This document shows positions 21,222 to 31,995 of a DNA stretch of 64,000 nucleotides, piece after piece (within the stretch, counting starts at the first letter, position 1; each line of letters starts with the position of its first letter). The notes under the pieces were generated by a model. It had not been told where the DNA came from. It saw only the letters and a program-made list of their open reading frames with translations, and ran no database searches. Source of the DNA: Sulfuriflexus sp. (GTDB taxonomy: Bacteria > Pseudomonadota > Gammaproteobacteria > AKS1). The stretch covers positions 221,499 through 285,498 of the forward strand of contig JAGLUW010000010.1 in assembly GCA_023134145.1 (NCBI GenBank), written 5' to 3'. A program made the translations under genes and the position numbers.

Positions 21222-23795
21222 TTAATTTTCTTTTTTACTGAGTAACGACTTTAGATGATATAGCGCTTCTAGGGCTTGTTTAGGGCTGAGTTCGTCAGGA
21301 TTTATGTCAGTAAGCTCTTGTTCTAATTTGTTTTTTTCTATTTTCTGCGGGGTATTATGCTTAATCGTAGGCGTATTTTCTAAGCGCTGTAGATGTTCTT
21401 GAGCTGCGTTGAGTACGTCGGCTGGTAAACCAGCCAATGCGGCGACTTGTAGACCATAGCTTTGGCTCGCCGCACCCTCATGAATTTCATGTAAGAAAAC
21501 AATACCTTGCGCATGTTCAGCGGCAGAAAAATGGATGTTCGTCATGCCGGAATGTTGCTCAGCGAGCTCGGTTAGCTCAAAGTAATGGGTAGCAAACAGG
21601 GTATAGGGGCCATCATTAGCTGCGAGGCGCTCAGCACAAGCCCAAGCCAGCGCTAACCCATCGTAAGTACTTGTTCCTCTTCCAATTTCATCCATTAACA
21701 CGAGGCTATGGGCTGTTGCATTATGGAGTATATTGGCCGTTTCGGTCATTTCGACCATAAAGGTAGAACGGCCACCCGCGAGATCGTCTGAGGCGCCTAT
21801 ACGGGTAAAAATGCGGTCAATTGTGCCTATCTTCGCCGAAGTGGCTGGGATATGGCTACCTATGTGGGCAAGTATCAAGATCAGGGCCAACTGGCGCATA
21901 TAGGTGGATTTACCGCCCATATTGGGGCCAGTAATGATCAAACTGCGCCGCTGTCGATCCAGCAGTAGATCGTTGGCGATGAAATTGTCATCAATTGCTC
22001 GTTCCACAACAATATGCCGACCACCGCGAATATCAATTTGATCATCACTGGTGAGTTCAGCGGCACAGAAGTTTAGGTTATCGGCACGCTCGGCAAGATT
22101 TTGTAGCACGTCTAGGGTGGCGACAGAGTGAACGGTTGTTTGTAGGGTTTCGAGTTCTTCAGCAATGCGATCTAATAATTTGGCATAAAGCATTTTCTCG
22201 CGTGCCAGTGATCGTTCACGACTACTGAGCACTTCATCTTCAAAGGCCTTTAATTCTGGGATGATATAACGCTCACTTGCCTTGAGCGTTTGGCGACGCT
22301 GGTAATCGGCAGGTACTTTGTCGGCATGGCCGCGACCCAATTCAATAAAATAACCGTGCACACGGTTGTAACCGACTTTGAGTGTGGCAATGCCGGTGCG
22401 CTTTTGTTCGCGTGCTTCAAGATCTAATAGATATTGTTCGGCGTCGTCACGGATATGGCGTAGCGCATCAAGTTCTTTGTCGTAACCATCACACAACACA
22501 CCACCATCACGTAAAACAACGGGCGGTGTTTCAACAATGGCCTTGCTGAGTAATTTTTGGCAAGCGGTGTGTGGATTAATATCAGCGTGAATTTCTTTTA
22601 ATAAACCAGAGGTACTGGCAAGGCTTTTTTTCAATGCAGGCAGTAAACCTAAACTATCTCGTAAAATAGAAAGGTCACGAGGTCGTGCTGTGCGTAATGC
22701 AATACGCGCAAGAATACGTTGGCAATCACCAAAGCCGCGTAAGGTATCAGCAAAATCACTATAACTAGTGTTATTACGCAAAGTACTTACGGCAGAGTAA
22801 CGTTGATTTAAAATATCATGATCGCGCAGTGGACGGTTCAACCAACTTTGCATTAAGCGGCTACCCATTGCCGTTGCGGTTTTATCCATTAAATCACGTA
22901 GTGTATGTTCTTCACCGCCTGAAAGATTGGTATCAATTTCAAGATTACGTCGCGTGGTGGCATCAAGCAGAATACTGTCGTGCAGTGATTCAGTTTGTAG
23001 CGCACGAATATGCGGTAACTGAGTACGTTGTGTATTACGCACGTATTGAAGTAACGCGCCGGCAGCACAAATGCCGAGTTTAAGCTCTTCGCAACCGAAG
23101 CCATGTAAATCATTGGTTGAAAATTGTTCGCATAATTGACGGTGCGCCGTGCTGTATTCAAAATACCAAGGGGCCAGAGGTTGATGTGATTGATGTATTT
23201 GTAGTGATGATGCGGTATCTAATGTTGAAGTGTTTTCTTCTATTAATACTTCAGCCGCTTGCAAGCGTTGTAACTCACTTGCTAATTCGGTTTCGTTTGC
23301 AAGTTCGCTGATACAAAAACGACCACTGCTCATATCGAGTGAAGCGAGACCGAAGCATTGCTTGTCACCTTTACCTTGGCGATGCACAGCAACCAGTAAA
23401 ATATTTTGTCGGTCATCAAGTAAAGCTGCTTCGGTAACCGTACCCGGTGTAATAATCCGCATAACTTTACGTTCAACGGGGCCTTTGCTAGTTGCGGGAT
23501 CGCCAATTTGCTCACAAATCGCGATGGACTCACCGAGTTTAACTAAACGAGCCAGATAATTGTCGGCAGCGTGGTACGGCACGCCCGCCATAGGAATAGG
23601 ATCACCATTGGCTTTGCCACGGTGGGTCAGCGTGATATCGAGTAATTGCGAGGCGCGTTGAGCGTCGCTGAAAAATAACTCGTAAAAATCACCCATACGA
23701 TAGAACAGCAAAGTATCAGGATGTTCTGCTTTAATGGCCAAATATTGGCGCATCATTGGCGTGTGAGTTTCAAATTGTGGTGGTGATTTGCTCAT
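21222..23795 (-). CDS. mutS: DNA mismatch repair protein MutS
   Basis: MutS recognises mismatches and small loops in new DNA and recruits MutL. The 857 residues are close to the usual 855. The mismatch-reading F-x-E motif is at 37-39 (GDFYELF), the clamp and lever regions follow, the Walker [10 protein letters not shown] lies near 622-630 and the ABC signature region shows [12 protein letters not shown]; the C-terminal tail has the usual dimerisation segment [11 protein letters not shown]. It is transcribed divergently from pncC, with 73 bases between the two starts. The mutS - pncC - recA neighbourhood is common in gammaproteobacteria. Confidence 0.97.
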   Translation of the reverse strand: MSKSPPQFETHTPMMRQYLAIKAEHPDTLLFYRMGDFYELFFSDAQRASQLLDITLTHRGKANGDPIPMAGVPYHAADNYLARLVKLGESIAICEQIGDPATSKGPVERKVMRIITPGTVTEAALLDDRQNILLVAVHRQGKGDKQCFGLASLDMSSGRFCISELANETELASELQRLQAAEVLIEENTSTLDTASSLQIHQSHQPLAPWYFEYSTAHRQLCEQFSTNDLHGFGCEELKLGICAAGALLQYVRNTQRTQLPHIRALQTESLHDSILLDATTRRNLEIDTNLSGGEEHTLRDLMDKTATAMGSRLMQSWLNRPLRDHDILNQRYSAVSTLRNNTSYSDFADTLRGFGDCQRILARIALRTARPRDLSILRDSLGLLPALKKSLASTSGLLKEIHADINPHTACQKLLSKAIVETPPVVLRDGGVLCDGYDKELDALRHIRDDAEQYLLDLEAREQKRTGIATLKVGYNRVHGYFIELGRGHADKVPADYQRRQTLKASERYIIPELKAFEDEVLSSRERSLAREKMLYAKLLDRIAEELETLQTTVHSVATLDVLQNLAERADNLNFCAAELTSDDQIDIRGGRHIVVERAIDDNFIANDLLLDRQRRSLIITGPNMGGKSTYMRQLALILILAHIGSHIPATSAKIGTIDRIFTRIGASDDLAGGRSTFMVEMTETANILHNATAHSLVLMDEIGRGTSTYDGLALAWACAERLAANDGPYTLFATHYFELTELAEQHSGMTNIHFSAAEHAQGIVFLHEIHEGAASQSYGLQVAALAGLPADVLNAAQEHLQRLENTPTIKHNTPQKIEKNKLEQELTDINPDELSPKQALEALYHLKSLLSKKEN

Positions 23796-23868
23796 GCGTT
23801 ATCGTTTTTTTGTTCACCGTAGTATCAATCATCTGCATTTATCTATCCAGTATGCGATACTATTTATT

Positions 23869-24375
23869 ATGGATAAGGAATTGTACCAACTTGCAGAGCA
23901 AGTCGCTGCGAAATTAGTCGAAACCGGTGATCGGTTGGGAACGGCTGAGTCTTGTACAGGTGGCTGGGTTGCTAAGTGCCTGACAGACATACCCGGAAGC
24001 TCGGGCTGGTTTGAGCGTGGTTATGTCGTTTATAACGGACTAGCTAAGCAGCAAATGCTCGGTGTACCCGCGGCGACTATTGAAGAGAATGGCGAAGTCA
24101 GTGAGGCGGTGGTTCGTTCTTTAGCAGAAGGCGTACTTGCTAATAGTAATGCCAGTATCAGTTTATCGATCAGTGGTATTGCTGGCCCAGGTGGTGGCTC
24201 AGCTGAAAAGCCAGTCGGTACAGTTTGGTTTGCCTGGTCGCATGCCGATAAAGTTGCGGGTGTTGTACGTGGTGTAAAAACAACTGCTGAGACGCAATGT
24301 TTCAGTGGTGATCGTGAGGCAGTTCGTAGGCAGGCAGTGATACATGTAATGCAAGGTGTATTAAATATTTTATAA
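23869..24375 (+). CDS. pncC: nicotinamide-nucleotide amidase PncC (CinA C-terminal family)
   Basis: Deamidates nicotinamide mononucleotide to nicotinate mononucleotide in the NAD salvage route. The 168-residue protein carries the family signature ESCTGG at 27-32, the strand FERGYVVYNGLAKQQMLGV and the glycine-rich ISGIAGPGGGSAEKPVGTVWF. I start at ATG 23869 (MDKELYQLAEQ): the upstream in-frame ATG at 23788 would lie inside mutS and add a basic, non-family leader. It lacks the N-terminal MoCF domain of long CinA proteins. Its stop codon overlaps the end of the convergent WYL gene by six bases. Confidence 0.93.
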   Translation: MDKELYQLAEQVAAKLVETGDRLGTAESCTGGWVAKCLTDIPGSSGWFERGYVVYNGLAKQQMLGVPAATIEENGEVSEAVVRSLAEGVLANSNASISLSISGIAGPGGGSAEKPVGTVWFAWSHADKVAGVVRGVKTTAETQCFSGDREAVRRQAVIHVMQGVLNIL

Positions 24376-25260
24376 AAATGCCCAACCCGCAAAGGGTTCA
24401 ATTTCATCTCTATTCATTAAGATCAATTGATAAGCATTCGGGTTTAAAGAATGATCAATTGTCGTATCAACTGAAAGTCTATGCAAACTATAACCAACCA
24501 GCGCGCGACGAATATCTAATTCAATGACATCATTTTTTACATCATAATCAATTAACAAACTACACCGTTTTGCTTTTGATAATTTTGGATGCGGTGAGAG
24601 TTTCACTGTAATCGCTTCGGTCCAATCATCGTCATACATTGGACTGGATTCTGCTGCGACATCAAGTAATTCAGATTCAATAAAGCGCGATAAAACAAAA
24701 TCACGAAATTCATAACTGTGTTGACAGTACGCACGTACATGCCAGCGCAAACCTGTGTTTACTAATGCATGGGGCTCAATCAATCTATCTTGAATATCTT
24801 CGCGTTCAGAAAGTGATTTATAGCTTGCGCGTAATTGCTTGCCTTGTTTCAGCGCGCGCACAATCGGTGCGAGTACTTCTTTACTGGGGAGACGTATCGG
24901 CAAGGGCAGGGACTCGACAGGGATACTATATATAGCAAGCTCTTCAATAGGTTCGGCGACCACGGCCAAATTATTGGCAATCATTGGTAAAACGACATTT
25001 GGCGATAGATCGGCAAACATAGCCTGAAAATTGTCAGTAGGAACGAATCCAAACACCTGATGACGGTAAATAAGGTTATCTGGTGCCAGTTCACTGTACA
25101 GCTTGAGGTCTTTGGTCGCAGCGGGATCGGAGATGCCAAAGCTCTTGGCAACGTCACTGCGTGTTACCACACCGGTATAAAACGCCATAATTTCAATGTA
25201 TTGCAGGCGTTGACGGGTGTTTCGTTTGATATCTGATGCTGTTTTAAATGTTGGACTCAT
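24370..25260 (-). CDS. WYL-domain transcriptional regulator
   Basis: A 296-residue putative repressor. Residues 10-70 form a winged helix-turn-helix of the DeoR type (GVVTRSDVAKSFGISDPAATKDLKLYSEL). The WYL-like ligand domain follows near 140-215, with ALVNTGLRWHVRAYCQHSYEFRDFVLSRF. WYL regulators respond to nucleic-acid or nucleotide ligands and many work in DNA damage or phage defence. It is divergent from recA, with 210 bases between, so a role in the SOS neighbourhood is possible, but no target site was recognised. Confidence 0.82.
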   Translation of the reverse strand: MSPTFKTASDIKRNTRQRLQYIEIMAFYTGVVTRSDVAKSFGISDPAATKDLKLYSELAPDNLIYRHQVFGFVPTDNFQAMFADLSPNVVLPMIANNLAVVAEPIEELAIYSIPVESLPLPIRLPSKEVLAPIVRALKQGKQLRASYKSLSEREDIQDRLIEPHALVNTGLRWHVRAYCQHSYEFRDFVLSRFIESELLDVAAESSPMYDDDWTEAITVKLSPHPKLSKAKRCSLLIDYDVKNDVIELDIRRALVGYSLHRLSVDTTIDHSLNPNAYQLILMNRDEIEPFAGWAFL

Positions 25261-25358
25261 GATGCCACTTTATTGAAAAATAGGTACTGATACAAATTAT
25301 AGGGCCACATCGAATAAAATATACCACTAAGTATAAAATATGCACATGATAAAAAGTA

Positions 25359-25387
25359 TTGACATTGATTTGTGTATATCATATTCT
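25359..25387 (+). promoter_or_regulatory. sigma-70 promoter of recA
   Basis: TTGACA at 25359-25364, exactly 17 bases, then TATTCT at 25382-25387, 84 bases before the recA ATG. The -35 box is perfect and the -10 box matches 4/6. No clear CTGT-N8-ACAG LexA site overlaps it. Confidence 0.75.
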
Positions 25388-25470
25388 CGTTTCATCAGCT
25401 GATGTTGAGACAGTAAAACAGCACAGCAATACGTAAACATACTAATAACGAGACACACTGGAGAAGCACC

Positions 25471-26532
25471 ATGGCGAAAGAAGATCAAAAGAGCAAAGCA
25501 CTTGCAGCTGCATTAGGGCAAATCGAGAAACAGTTTGGTAAAGGCTCGGTAATGCGCTTGGGTGAAGAAGGTATCAATAATGATATCGACGTTGTTTCAA
25601 CAGGGTCAATTGGTTTGGATTTAGCGCTGGGCATAGGTGGCTTACCCAAAGGCCGTGTTATTGAAATCTACGGCCCTGAATCTTCAGGTAAAACGACCAT
25701 GACCTTGCATGTAATTGCTGAAGCGCAAAAAGCCGGTGGTACCTGTGCTTTTGTTGATGCCGAGCATGCCTTAGATCCTGCTTATGCTGAAAAACTCGGT
25801 GTGAATATTGATGATTTGCTGGTATCTCAGCCAGACACAGGTGAGCAGGCACTAGAAATTACCGATATGTTAGTTCGTTCAGGTGCGGTTGATGTTTTGG
25901 TTATCGATTCAGTAGCCGCATTAACACCAAAGGCTGAAATTGAAGGCGATATGGGTGATTCACACATGGGGCTTCAAGCTCGTTTGATGTCACAGGCACT
26001 GCGTAAGCTCACCGCTAATATTAAACGTTCAAATACCATGGTGATCTTCATTAACCAACTGCGTATGAAGATTGGTGTGATGTTTGGTAACCCAGAAACA
26101 ACCACCGGTGGTAATGCACTGAAGTTCTATGCCTCGGTACGTTTGGATATTCGCCGTATTGGTGCGATTAAGAAAGGTGATGAAATCCTCGGTAATGAAA
26201 CACGCGTGAAAGTGGTCAAGAACAAAGTTGCGCCACCATTCAAACAAGTTATTTTCGATATTCTCTATGGTGAAGGTGTTTCTCATGAAGGTGAGTTGAT
26301 TGATATTGGCGTGAAAGAAGAAATCGTCGACAAAGCCGGTGCGTGGTATAGCTATAAAGGTGAGCGTATTGGTCAAGGTAAAGACAAGGTGCGTAATTTC
26401 CTTAAAGAGCATCCAGAAATTGCGGCAGATATTGAAGAGCAAATCCGTACTAAGTTACTGCCGAAAAAGGGCGCAGCGGAGAAGCCAGCCGAGGTTGATG
26501 CAGATGACGAGCCTGAAGAGGCAATTGCTTAA
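25471..26532 (+). CDS. recA: recombinase RecA
   Basis: Forms the filament on single-stranded DNA for strand exchange and for LexA self-cleavage. The 353 residues begin [25 protein letters not shown], with Walker A GPESSGKT at 68-75, Walker [10 protein letters not shown], the L2 loop region [22 protein letters not shown] and the acidic C-terminal tail ([11 protein letters not shown]). A perfect promoter lies upstream. A strong hairpin sits between recA and recX, probably letting only part of transcription reach recX, as in other gammaproteobacteria. Confidence 0.98.
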   Translation: MAKEDQKSKALAAALGQIEKQFGKGSVMRLGEEGINNDIDVVSTGSIGLDLALGIGGLPKGRVIEIYGPESSGKTTMTLHVIAEAQKAGGTCAFVDAEHALDPAYAEKLGVNIDDLLVSQPDTGEQALEITDMLVRSGAVDVLVIDSVAALTPKAEIEGDMGDSHMGLQARLMSQALRKLTANIKRSNTMVIFINQLRMKIGVMFGNPETTTGGNALKFYASVRLDIRRIGAIKKGDEILGNETRVKVVKNKVAPPFKQVIFDILYGEGVSHEGELIDIGVKEEIVDKAGAWYSYKGERIGQGKDKVRNFLKEHPEIAADIEEQIRTKLLPKKGAAEKPAEVDADDEPEEAIA

Positions 26533-26546
26533 AAAATAAGCACAAA

Positions 26547-26564
26547 GGGGCGCGCAAGCGCCCC
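26547..26564 (+). terminator. recA-recX intergenic hairpin (attenuating terminator)
   Basis: GGGGCGC - GCAA - GCGCCCC, a seven-base-pair GC stem with a four-base loop, 15 bases after the recA stop. It is followed by TATTGCTTTA rather than a clean T-run, so partial read-through into recX is likely. Confidence 0.75.
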
Positions 26565-26653
26565 TATTGCTTTATGTGTCCGTCGAGAAAGGCTAAACTA
26601 CGCCGCTGTTATTGAGTGGAATGTCAGACTGGCCTCATTTTGTTGTATAGCCT

Positions 26654-27097
26654 ATGTTAGCTAAAACATATCAGTCAGCCATGAACATGCTCGCCCGGCG
26701 CGAGCATTCTGTTTTTGAGCTGACTCGCAAGCTACAACAAAAAGACTTCCCTCACGAAATGGTTAACGAAGTAATCGAGCGTTTAGTCGCCGATAACTTA
26801 CTGAGCGATGAACACTATGCAGAAGCTTATGTTCGTATACGCAGTGCACGTGGTTTTGGTTTACAGCGTATTCGCCTTGAAATGAAAGAACGTGGCGTTA
26901 CTAGTGAGTTGATTAGTGATGCAATAGAACAAAGCGACGTTGATTGGTTCACATTAGCCAGCGACGTCAGAGATAAAAAGTTTGGTGAGCAAACTCCGCA
27001 AGAAGTTGCATTGCGTGCCAAACAAATAAAATTTTTGCAGTACCGAGGTTTTTCGCACGCACAAATAAATGCAGCAGTAACAGGTTTGGAAGATTAG
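26654..27097 (+). CDS. recX: RecX regulator of RecA
   Basis: A 147-residue helical-repeat protein that binds RecA filaments and limits their growth and ATPase activity. It shows the RecX patterns [53 protein letters not shown] and [16 protein letters not shown]. Length is within the usual 145-165. It is downstream of recA past a hairpin and ends four bases before alaS, with which it is probably co-transcribed. Confidence 0.95.
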   Translation: MLAKTYQSAMNMLARREHSVFELTRKLQQKDFPHEMVNEVIERLVADNLLSDEHYAEAYVRIRSARGFGLQRIRLEMKERGVTSELISDAIEQSDVDWFTLASDVRDKKFGEQTPQEVALRAKQIKFLQYRGFSHAQINAAVTGLED

Positions 27098-27101
27098 CAC
27101 T

Positions 27102-29822
27102 ATGATGAGTACCAATGAAATTCGACAACTTTTCCTCGACTACTTTCATGACAAAGGTCATAAGGTGGTTGCGAGTAGCTCGCTTGTGCCCGGCAATGAT
27201 CCGACCCTGTTATTTACCAATGCTGGCATGGTGCCATTTAAAGAAACTTTTCTTGGCCAAGAAAAGCGTAGTTACAACCGCGCAACCAGCGTGCAGCGCT
27301 GTGTACGTGCTGGTGGCAAACATAATGATTTAGAAAACGTCGGTTATACCGCGCGTCATCATACTTTCTTTGAAATGTTAGGTAATTTTAGTTTTGGTGA
27401 TTACTTTAAAGAAGACGCCATTAAATACGCGTGGGAATTCTTAACTGAAGTTGTAAAACTGCCAGAAGAAAAACTTTGGATCACCGTTTATGAAGACGAT
27501 GATGAAGCCGCGGATATTTGGCTAAAAGAAATTGGTGTTAGTGCAGATCGGATTACTCGTATTGGTGATAAGCCAGGTGGAAAAGATCACGAGAGTGATA
27601 ATTTCTGGTCAATGGGCGACACAGGGCCTTGTGGTCCATGTACTGAAATATTTTATGATCACGGTGAAGAGATTGCCGGTGGCCCACCGGGAACACCAGA
27701 AGAAGATGGTGATCGTTATATTGAGATCTGGAATTTGGTCTTTATGCAATACGACCGAGACCAAGAGGGCACATTAAATCCTCTGCCTGCACCATCAGTC
27801 GATACCGGTATGGGTCTAGAACGTCTTGCCGCTATTTTGCAAGATGGCCATGAAAATTATGATATCGATTTGTTTCAAAATTTAATTAAAGCAGTTGCCA
27901 AACTAGTTGGTACCGATGATTTAAAACAAGCCTCACTACGAGTCATTGCTGATCATATTCGTGCCTGTAGTTTTCTGATTGTTGATGAAGTGATTCCATC
28001 GAATGAAGGCCGAGGTTATGTACTGCGCCGCATTATTCGCCGCGCTATTCGTCATGGTTACAAACTCGGTATTAAAGACACCTTCTTTTATAAGTTGGTT
28101 GAACCGTTATGCAAGGAAATGGGCGAAGCCTATCCCGAGCTACTAAAAGCACAAGCGCAAGTAGAACGTATTCTTAAAACAGAAGAAGAGCGTTTTGCGG
28201 AAACATTAGATCAGGGTATGAAGATCCTTGAACAAGAAATAAAAATGGGTATTGGGAAATATTCTATTTCACAAAGTGGTAGTGGCGTGAAAGGTGAGAA
28301 TGAAGTGCTTACGGATAAGCCCGAGTTTTCAGGTGAAGTCGCATTTAAGCTCTATGATACTTACGGATTTCCTTTGGATTTAACCAAAGATGTTTTACGC
28401 GAGAAAGGTTTAGAGTTAGATGAAGCTGGTTTTGATGCTGCTATGGAAGCGCAACGTACACGCGCACGTGCAGCAAGTAAATTTGATGGGGCTGAGTTAA
28501 TGGCTCAAGTTATGAATAATGTGCCAACTCAGTTTACAGGATATGAACATCTTTCTGATGACTCAAGAATTTCTGCCTTGCTTCAACGGCAGTATCATGA
28601 GGATAAATTATTAGGTATCCATGACGTGCCTGTTCTAGAGAAAGATGATGAGGGTGTAATAGTTTTAGATAAATCACCATTTTATTCTGAGTCAGGTGGA
28701 CAGGTTGGTGATACGGGGTTCATAGAAACAGATAGCGGTAAATTCGAGGTAAATAATACACAAAAACAAGGTGAAACAGTTTTACATTTCGGTAAGGTTG
28801 TTCGTGGTTCATTTAACCCAAGTGTAAATGCGAAAGCTGAAGTTGATGAGGTCGCTCGTAAAGCAACTGAATTAAATCATTCAGCAACACATTTAATGCA
28901 CGCGGCATTACGAAAAGTATTAGGCGATCATGTATCGCAAAAGGGTTCACTTGTTGACCCTGAACGTCTGCGTTTTGACTTCGCTCACTTTGAACCTGTG
29001 ACATCAGAACAATTAACTGAAATTGAAAACATTGTGAACCAACACATTCGTGCCAATCATGAAGTGGTTACAAAACTCATGGCGATAGATGATGCACGTG
29101 AGTCGGGGGCAATGGCATTGTTCGGCGAAAAATATGACGATGAAGTCCGTGTCTTAAGCATGAGTGAGTTCTCGGTTGAATTATGTGGTGGCACACACGT
29201 TAAGCGTACGGGTGATATTGGTTTATTTAAAATCACCAATGAAACCGGTACGGCCGCAGGTGTGCGTCGTATTGAAGCAGTAACAGGCCAAGCTGCGATA
29301 CAAAGAATTACTGACGATGAAGCACGACTTGATAGTCTTGCTAAATTAGTGAAAGGCAGTCGTGACGATGTAACCGACAAGGTCACACAGTTACTTGAAC
29401 GCCAACGTAAACTAGAAAAAGAACTCGAACAATTAAAGGGCAAGTTGGCAAGTTCAGCGGGCAGTGATTTAGCGAGTCAGGCAGAAGATGTTGCTGGTAT
29501 TAAAGTGCTTGCTGCGCGTCTTGATGGTGCTGATGTGAAGTCACTGCGAGATACGGTTGATCAGTTAAAGAATAAACTGGGTACGGCAGCGATTGTGCTG
29601 AGCTCAGTTGATGGCGACAAGATAACCTTGATTGCTGGCGTGAGTAAGGATGCAACAGATCGGATTAAGGCGGGAGACTTGGTCAACTGTGTTGCTCAGC
29701 AAGTGGGAGGCAAAGGTGGTGGTCGCCCCGATATGGCTCAGGCCGGTGGTAATGATCCTGCGGCTTTAGATGGTGCGCTTGCGAGTGTGGTCGCTTGGGT
29801 TACTGAAACTGTTAATAAATAA
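27102..29822 (+). CDS. alaS: alanyl-tRNA synthetase AlaS
   Basis: Charges tRNA-Ala and edits mischarged seryl- or glycyl-tRNA. Motifs from the N-terminus: class II catalytic core with [16 protein letters not shown] and [22 protein letters not shown]; editing domain zinc ligands in NHSATHLMH (about 591-599) and CGGTH (about 695); C-terminal coiled region and [15 protein letters not shown]. At 906 residues it is some 30 longer than most gammaproteobacterial AlaS; a Ser/Gly-rich insert near residues 383-402, just before [18 protein letters not shown], explains most of it. Start [11 protein letters not shown] could be either ATG. Confidence 0.97.
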   Translation: MMSTNEIRQLFLDYFHDKGHKVVASSSLVPGNDPTLLFTNAGMVPFKETFLGQEKRSYNRATSVQRCVRAGGKHNDLENVGYTARHHTFFEMLGNFSFGDYFKEDAIKYAWEFLTEVVKLPEEKLWITVYEDDDEAADIWLKEIGVSADRITRIGDKPGGKDHESDNFWSMGDTGPCGPCTEIFYDHGEEIAGGPPGTPEEDGDRYIEIWNLVFMQYDRDQEGTLNPLPAPSVDTGMGLERLAAILQDGHENYDIDLFQNLIKAVAKLVGTDDLKQASLRVIADHIRACSFLIVDEVIPSNEGRGYVLRRIIRRAIRHGYKLGIKDTFFYKLVEPLCKEMGEAYPELLKAQAQVERILKTEEERFAETLDQGMKILEQEIKMGIGKYSISQSGSGVKGENEVLTDKPEFSGEVAFKLYDTYGFPLDLTKDVLREKGLELDEAGFDAAMEAQRTRARAASKFDGAELMAQVMNNVPTQFTGYEHLSDDSRISALLQRQYHEDKLLGIHDVPVLEKDDEGVIVLDKSPFYSESGGQVGDTGFIETDSGKFEVNNTQKQGETVLHFGKVVRGSFNPSVNAKAEVDEVARKATELNHSATHLMHAALRKVLGDHVSQKGSLVDPERLRFDFAHFEPVTSEQLTEIENIVNQHIRANHEVVTKLMAIDDARESGAMALFGEKYDDEVRVLSMSEFSVELCGGTHVKRTGDIGLFKITNETGTAAGVRRIEAVTGQAAIQRITDDEARLDSLAKLVKGSRDDVTDKVTQLLERQRKLEKELEQLKGKLASSAGSDLASQAEDVAGIKVLAARLDGADVKSLRDTVDQLKNKLGTAAIVLSSVDGDKITLIAGVSKDATDRIKAGDLVNCVAQQVGGKGGGRPDMAQAGGNDPAALDGALASVVAWVTETVNK

Positions 29823-29922
29823 GCAGTTTTTCCTTTAAATTCAGTCTGAATTAGTGTTTAATCCCGCCTTTTGTTGCGGAGCTTCTGGTGAGGCTCGGTA
29901 GTCGTAGGCTAAATGGATCGAT

Positions 29923-31140
29923 ATGGCGTTAATAGTCCAAAAATTTGGTGGCACATCAGTTGGTACGGTTGAACGTATTAATGCGGTGGCCGATCGTGTT
30001 GCTGCTGAGCGTAAAGCTGGTAATGACATGATTATTGTCGTCTCCGCAATGAGCGGTGAGACTAATCGATTGCTTGGCTTAGCTAGCGAGATTAGTGATC
30101 GTCCTGTTGCCCGTGAAATGGACGTGCTGCTTTCAACTGGCGAACAAGTCACTATCGCGCTATTAAGTATGGCTTTAGAAGCGCGTGACTGTCCGGCACG
30201 TTCATATACTGGTAGCCAAGTTCGTATTCTGACTGACAGCGTGCATAACAAAGCACGTATTAAGGATATCGATGGTTCACGTGTGCGTGCTGATCTAGAT
30301 GCTGGCCGCGTTGTGATTGTTGCCGGATTCCAAGGTATTGATGAACAAGGCAATATTACGACTTTAGGTCGTGGTGGTTCAGATACCACTGCGGTAGCGA
30401 TGGCGGCGGCACTTAAGGCCGATGAATGTCAGATCTATACCGATGTCGATGGTGTTTACACCACTGACCCTCGTGTTGTGCCTGAAGCGCGTCGTTTGCA
30501 GCAGATTACTTATGAAGAAATGTTGGAAATGGCCAGTCTTGGCTCGAAAGTATTACAAATTCGCTCGGTGGAGTTTGCCAGCAAGTACAGCGTACCGTTA
30601 CGGGTATTGTCTTCCTTTGAAGATGGTCCCGGTACGCTGATTAGTGTTGAGGATAAGAACATGGAACAACCATTAATCTCAGGAATCGCCTTTAACAGAG
30701 ACGAAGCCAAGCTAACTATATTAGGTGTGCCCGATCAGCCTGGCGTGGCATCACGTATCTTGGGGCCGGTGGCCGATGCGAATATCGAAATTGATATGAT
30801 CGTACAAAATGTCGCGGCTGACGACACCACTGATTTTACCTTTACTGTTCATCGCAATGACTTTGCACAGGGCATGGAAGTGCTTGATAAAGTAGCTAAA
30901 GATCTTGGTGCTCGTGAAGTGTCGGGTGATGATAAGATTGTAAAAGTTTCATTAGTAGGGGTAGGGATGCGCTCACATGCCGGTATCGCAAGCCAAATGT
31001 TTTCAACATTGGCGGCAGAAAGTATCAATATTCGTATGATTTCGACCTCTGAAATAAAAATCTCAGTGGTTATAGATGAAAAGTATCTTGAACTGGGTGT
31101 GCGAGCACTTCATCAAGCCTTTGATTTAGAACAAAAATAA
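29923..31140 (+). CDS. lysC: aspartate kinase LysC
   Basis: First step of lysine, threonine, methionine and diaminopimelate synthesis: phosphorylation of aspartate. The 405-residue monofunctional enzyme starts MALIVQKFGGTSVGTVERI (nucleotide/aspartate site KFGGTS), has GRGGSDTTAVAMAAAL and IYTDVDGVYTTDPR in the kinase domain, and two ACT regulatory domains after about residue 260 (LTILGVPDQPGVASRILG; KVSLVGVGMRSHAGIASQMF), implying feedback control by amino acids. The 100-base gap after alaS shows no recognisable lysine riboswitch. Confidence 0.97.
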   Translation: MALIVQKFGGTSVGTVERINAVADRVAAERKAGNDMIIVVSAMSGETNRLLGLASEISDRPVAREMDVLLSTGEQVTIALLSMALEARDCPARSYTGSQVRILTDSVHNKARIKDIDGSRVRADLDAGRVVIVAGFQGIDEQGNITTLGRGGSDTTAVAMAAALKADECQIYTDVDGVYTTDPRVVPEARRLQQITYEEMLEMASLGSKVLQIRSVEFASKYSVPLRVLSSFEDGPGTLISVEDKNMEQPLISGIAFNRDEAKLTILGVPDQPGVASRILGPVADANIEIDMIVQNVAADDTTDFTFTVHRNDFAQGMEVLDKVAKDLGAREVSGDDKIVKVSLVGVGMRSHAGIASQMFSTLAAESINIRMISTSEIKISVVIDEKYLELGVRALHQAFDLEQK

Positions 31141-31322
31141 AAGACATTATTTTAATAATCTATATGCGTTTTTAGATTCGTATAGGCTATAATTAAGAGT
31201 GTAAAGACAATAATAAGGCCACGGTCGGCTAACTTAGGAGTAGTAGTTAAGTACTGTTTTTTGGTGCTTTTTTGGAAAAAATGGGTATAGATTTTAGTTT
31301 AGTGGACGTTATAGAGATCGAG

Positions 31323-31366
31323 AAGTCTGGAAGACTTGGCCCAGTTGTAATAGTTCGACTAAGGAG
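31323..31366 (+). promoter_or_regulatory. csrA leader with GGA-loop hairpin and Shine-Dalgarno site
   Basis: AAGTCT - GGA - AGACTT (31323-31337) puts a GGA in a hairpin loop, the classic CsrA/RsmA contact, 37 bases before the csrA start. A second GGA is in the Shine-Dalgarno AAGGAG (31361-31366). A TATAAT at 31188-31193 could be the -10 box of the transcript. Together they suggest CsrA represses its own translation. Confidence 0.5.
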
Positions 31367-31374
31367 ATATGGCA

Positions 31375-31566
31375 ATGCTAATTTTGACAAGACGAGTAGG
31401 TGAAACACTTATGATTGGTGATGAAGTTACTGTCACAGTGCTTGGAGTTAAGGGAAACCAAGTGCGTATAGGTGTTAATGCGCCGAAAGATGTCAGTGTG
31501 CATCGTGAAGAAATTTACGATCGTATTCAGAAGGAAAAAGAAGAACCTGAAGCTGTTGATGAATAA
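31375..31566 (+). CDS. csrA: carbon storage regulator CsrA (chromosomal copy)
   Basis: Small dimeric RNA-binding protein that represses or stabilises mRNAs by binding GGA motifs. The protein is almost the E. coli sequence over its first 50 residues ([26 protein letters not shown]), including the essential arginine in VHREEI, with a slightly longer acidic tail. I start at ATG 31375, which gives the universal MLILTRR N-terminus and is eight bases from AAGGAG; the ATG at 31369 is only two bases from it. Two diverged paralogues are on the island to the right. Confidence 0.97.
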   Translation: MLILTRRVGETLMIGDEVTVTVLGVKGNQVRIGVNAPKDVSVHREEIYDRIQKEKEEPEAVDE

Positions 31567-31651
31567 GCTTCAATACTTTAAATAGTAAGATCTGGACAGT
31601 TTTTTGTCAGCCTTGTATTAAAGCAGGGTAAAATTAAACAGGACAGTTATG

Positions 31652-31683
31652 AAAAAGCCCCCATTAATGGGGGCTTTTTTTAT
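31652..31683 (+). terminator. intrinsic terminator of csrA
   Basis: AAAAAGCCCCC - ATTAAT - GGGGGCTTTTT followed by more T: an eleven-base-pair stem with a T-run, 85 bases after the csrA stop. Confidence 0.93.
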
Positions 31684-31703
31684 ATGGCGGAGAGCGAGGG
31701 ATT
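31682..31703 (-). repeat. duplicated 3' end of tRNA-Ser (integration scar)
   Basis: The 22 bases here are identical to 31826-31847, the 3' end of tRNA-Ser plus its CCA and flank. The 120 bases between the copies contain two perfect small inverted repeats (GCTGCTAGCAGC; AAACCATT-tcc-AATGGTTT). It looks like one attachment-site copy left by an element that has gone. Confidence 0.7.
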
Positions 31704-31794
31704 GACGCTGCTGCTAGCAGCGCCCAAACCATTTCCAATGGTTTGTCGAACCTACTTATGAATCGAGGGTTCTCATCTCTCAGCTATACCCAAT

Positions 31795-31825
31795 AAAAAA
31801 GGCCACCTCAGGCAGCCTTTATTTA
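31795..31825 (-). terminator. intrinsic terminator of tRNA-Ser
   Basis: On the minus strand, AAGGC ... GCC TTTTTT directly follows the tRNA 3' end: an AAAGGC/GCCTTT stem with a run of six T. Confidence 0.75.
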
Positions 31826-31828
31826 ATA

Positions 31829-31918
31829 TGGCGGAGAGCGAGGGATTCGAACCCTCGATAGGGATAAACCTATACACCCTTAGCAGGGGCGCGCCTTCAG
31901 CCGCTCGGCCAGCTCTCC
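31829..31918 (-). tRNA. serX: tRNA-Ser(GCT)
   Basis: A 90-base class II tRNA with acceptor stem GGAGAGC/GCTCTCC, discriminator G and encoded CCA. The anticodon loop CTGCTAA gives anticodon GCT (codons AGC/AGU), and a long variable arm and GGTTCGAATCC T-loop are present. A TATAAT (minus strand, 31969-31974) with a GC-rich discriminator lies upstream. Confidence 0.96.
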
Positions 31919-31995
31919 AAAACTTTTTACACACTATTTTTCCGATAACCGGTCTACAGCGAGGCGCTATTATATAGATAACTGCGCTCGGAAAC

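Noticed and set aside
25300..25400. LexA box at recA
   Set aside because: No CTGT-N8-ACAG or good variant overlaps the promoter; the AT-rich palindromic look (TGTGTATATCATA) is too weak to call. Another LexA type cannot be excluded.
29823..29922. Lysine riboswitch before lysC
   Set aside because: Only 100 bases between alaS and lysC, too short for the aptamer, and only a weak CCGC/GCGG hairpin is seen.
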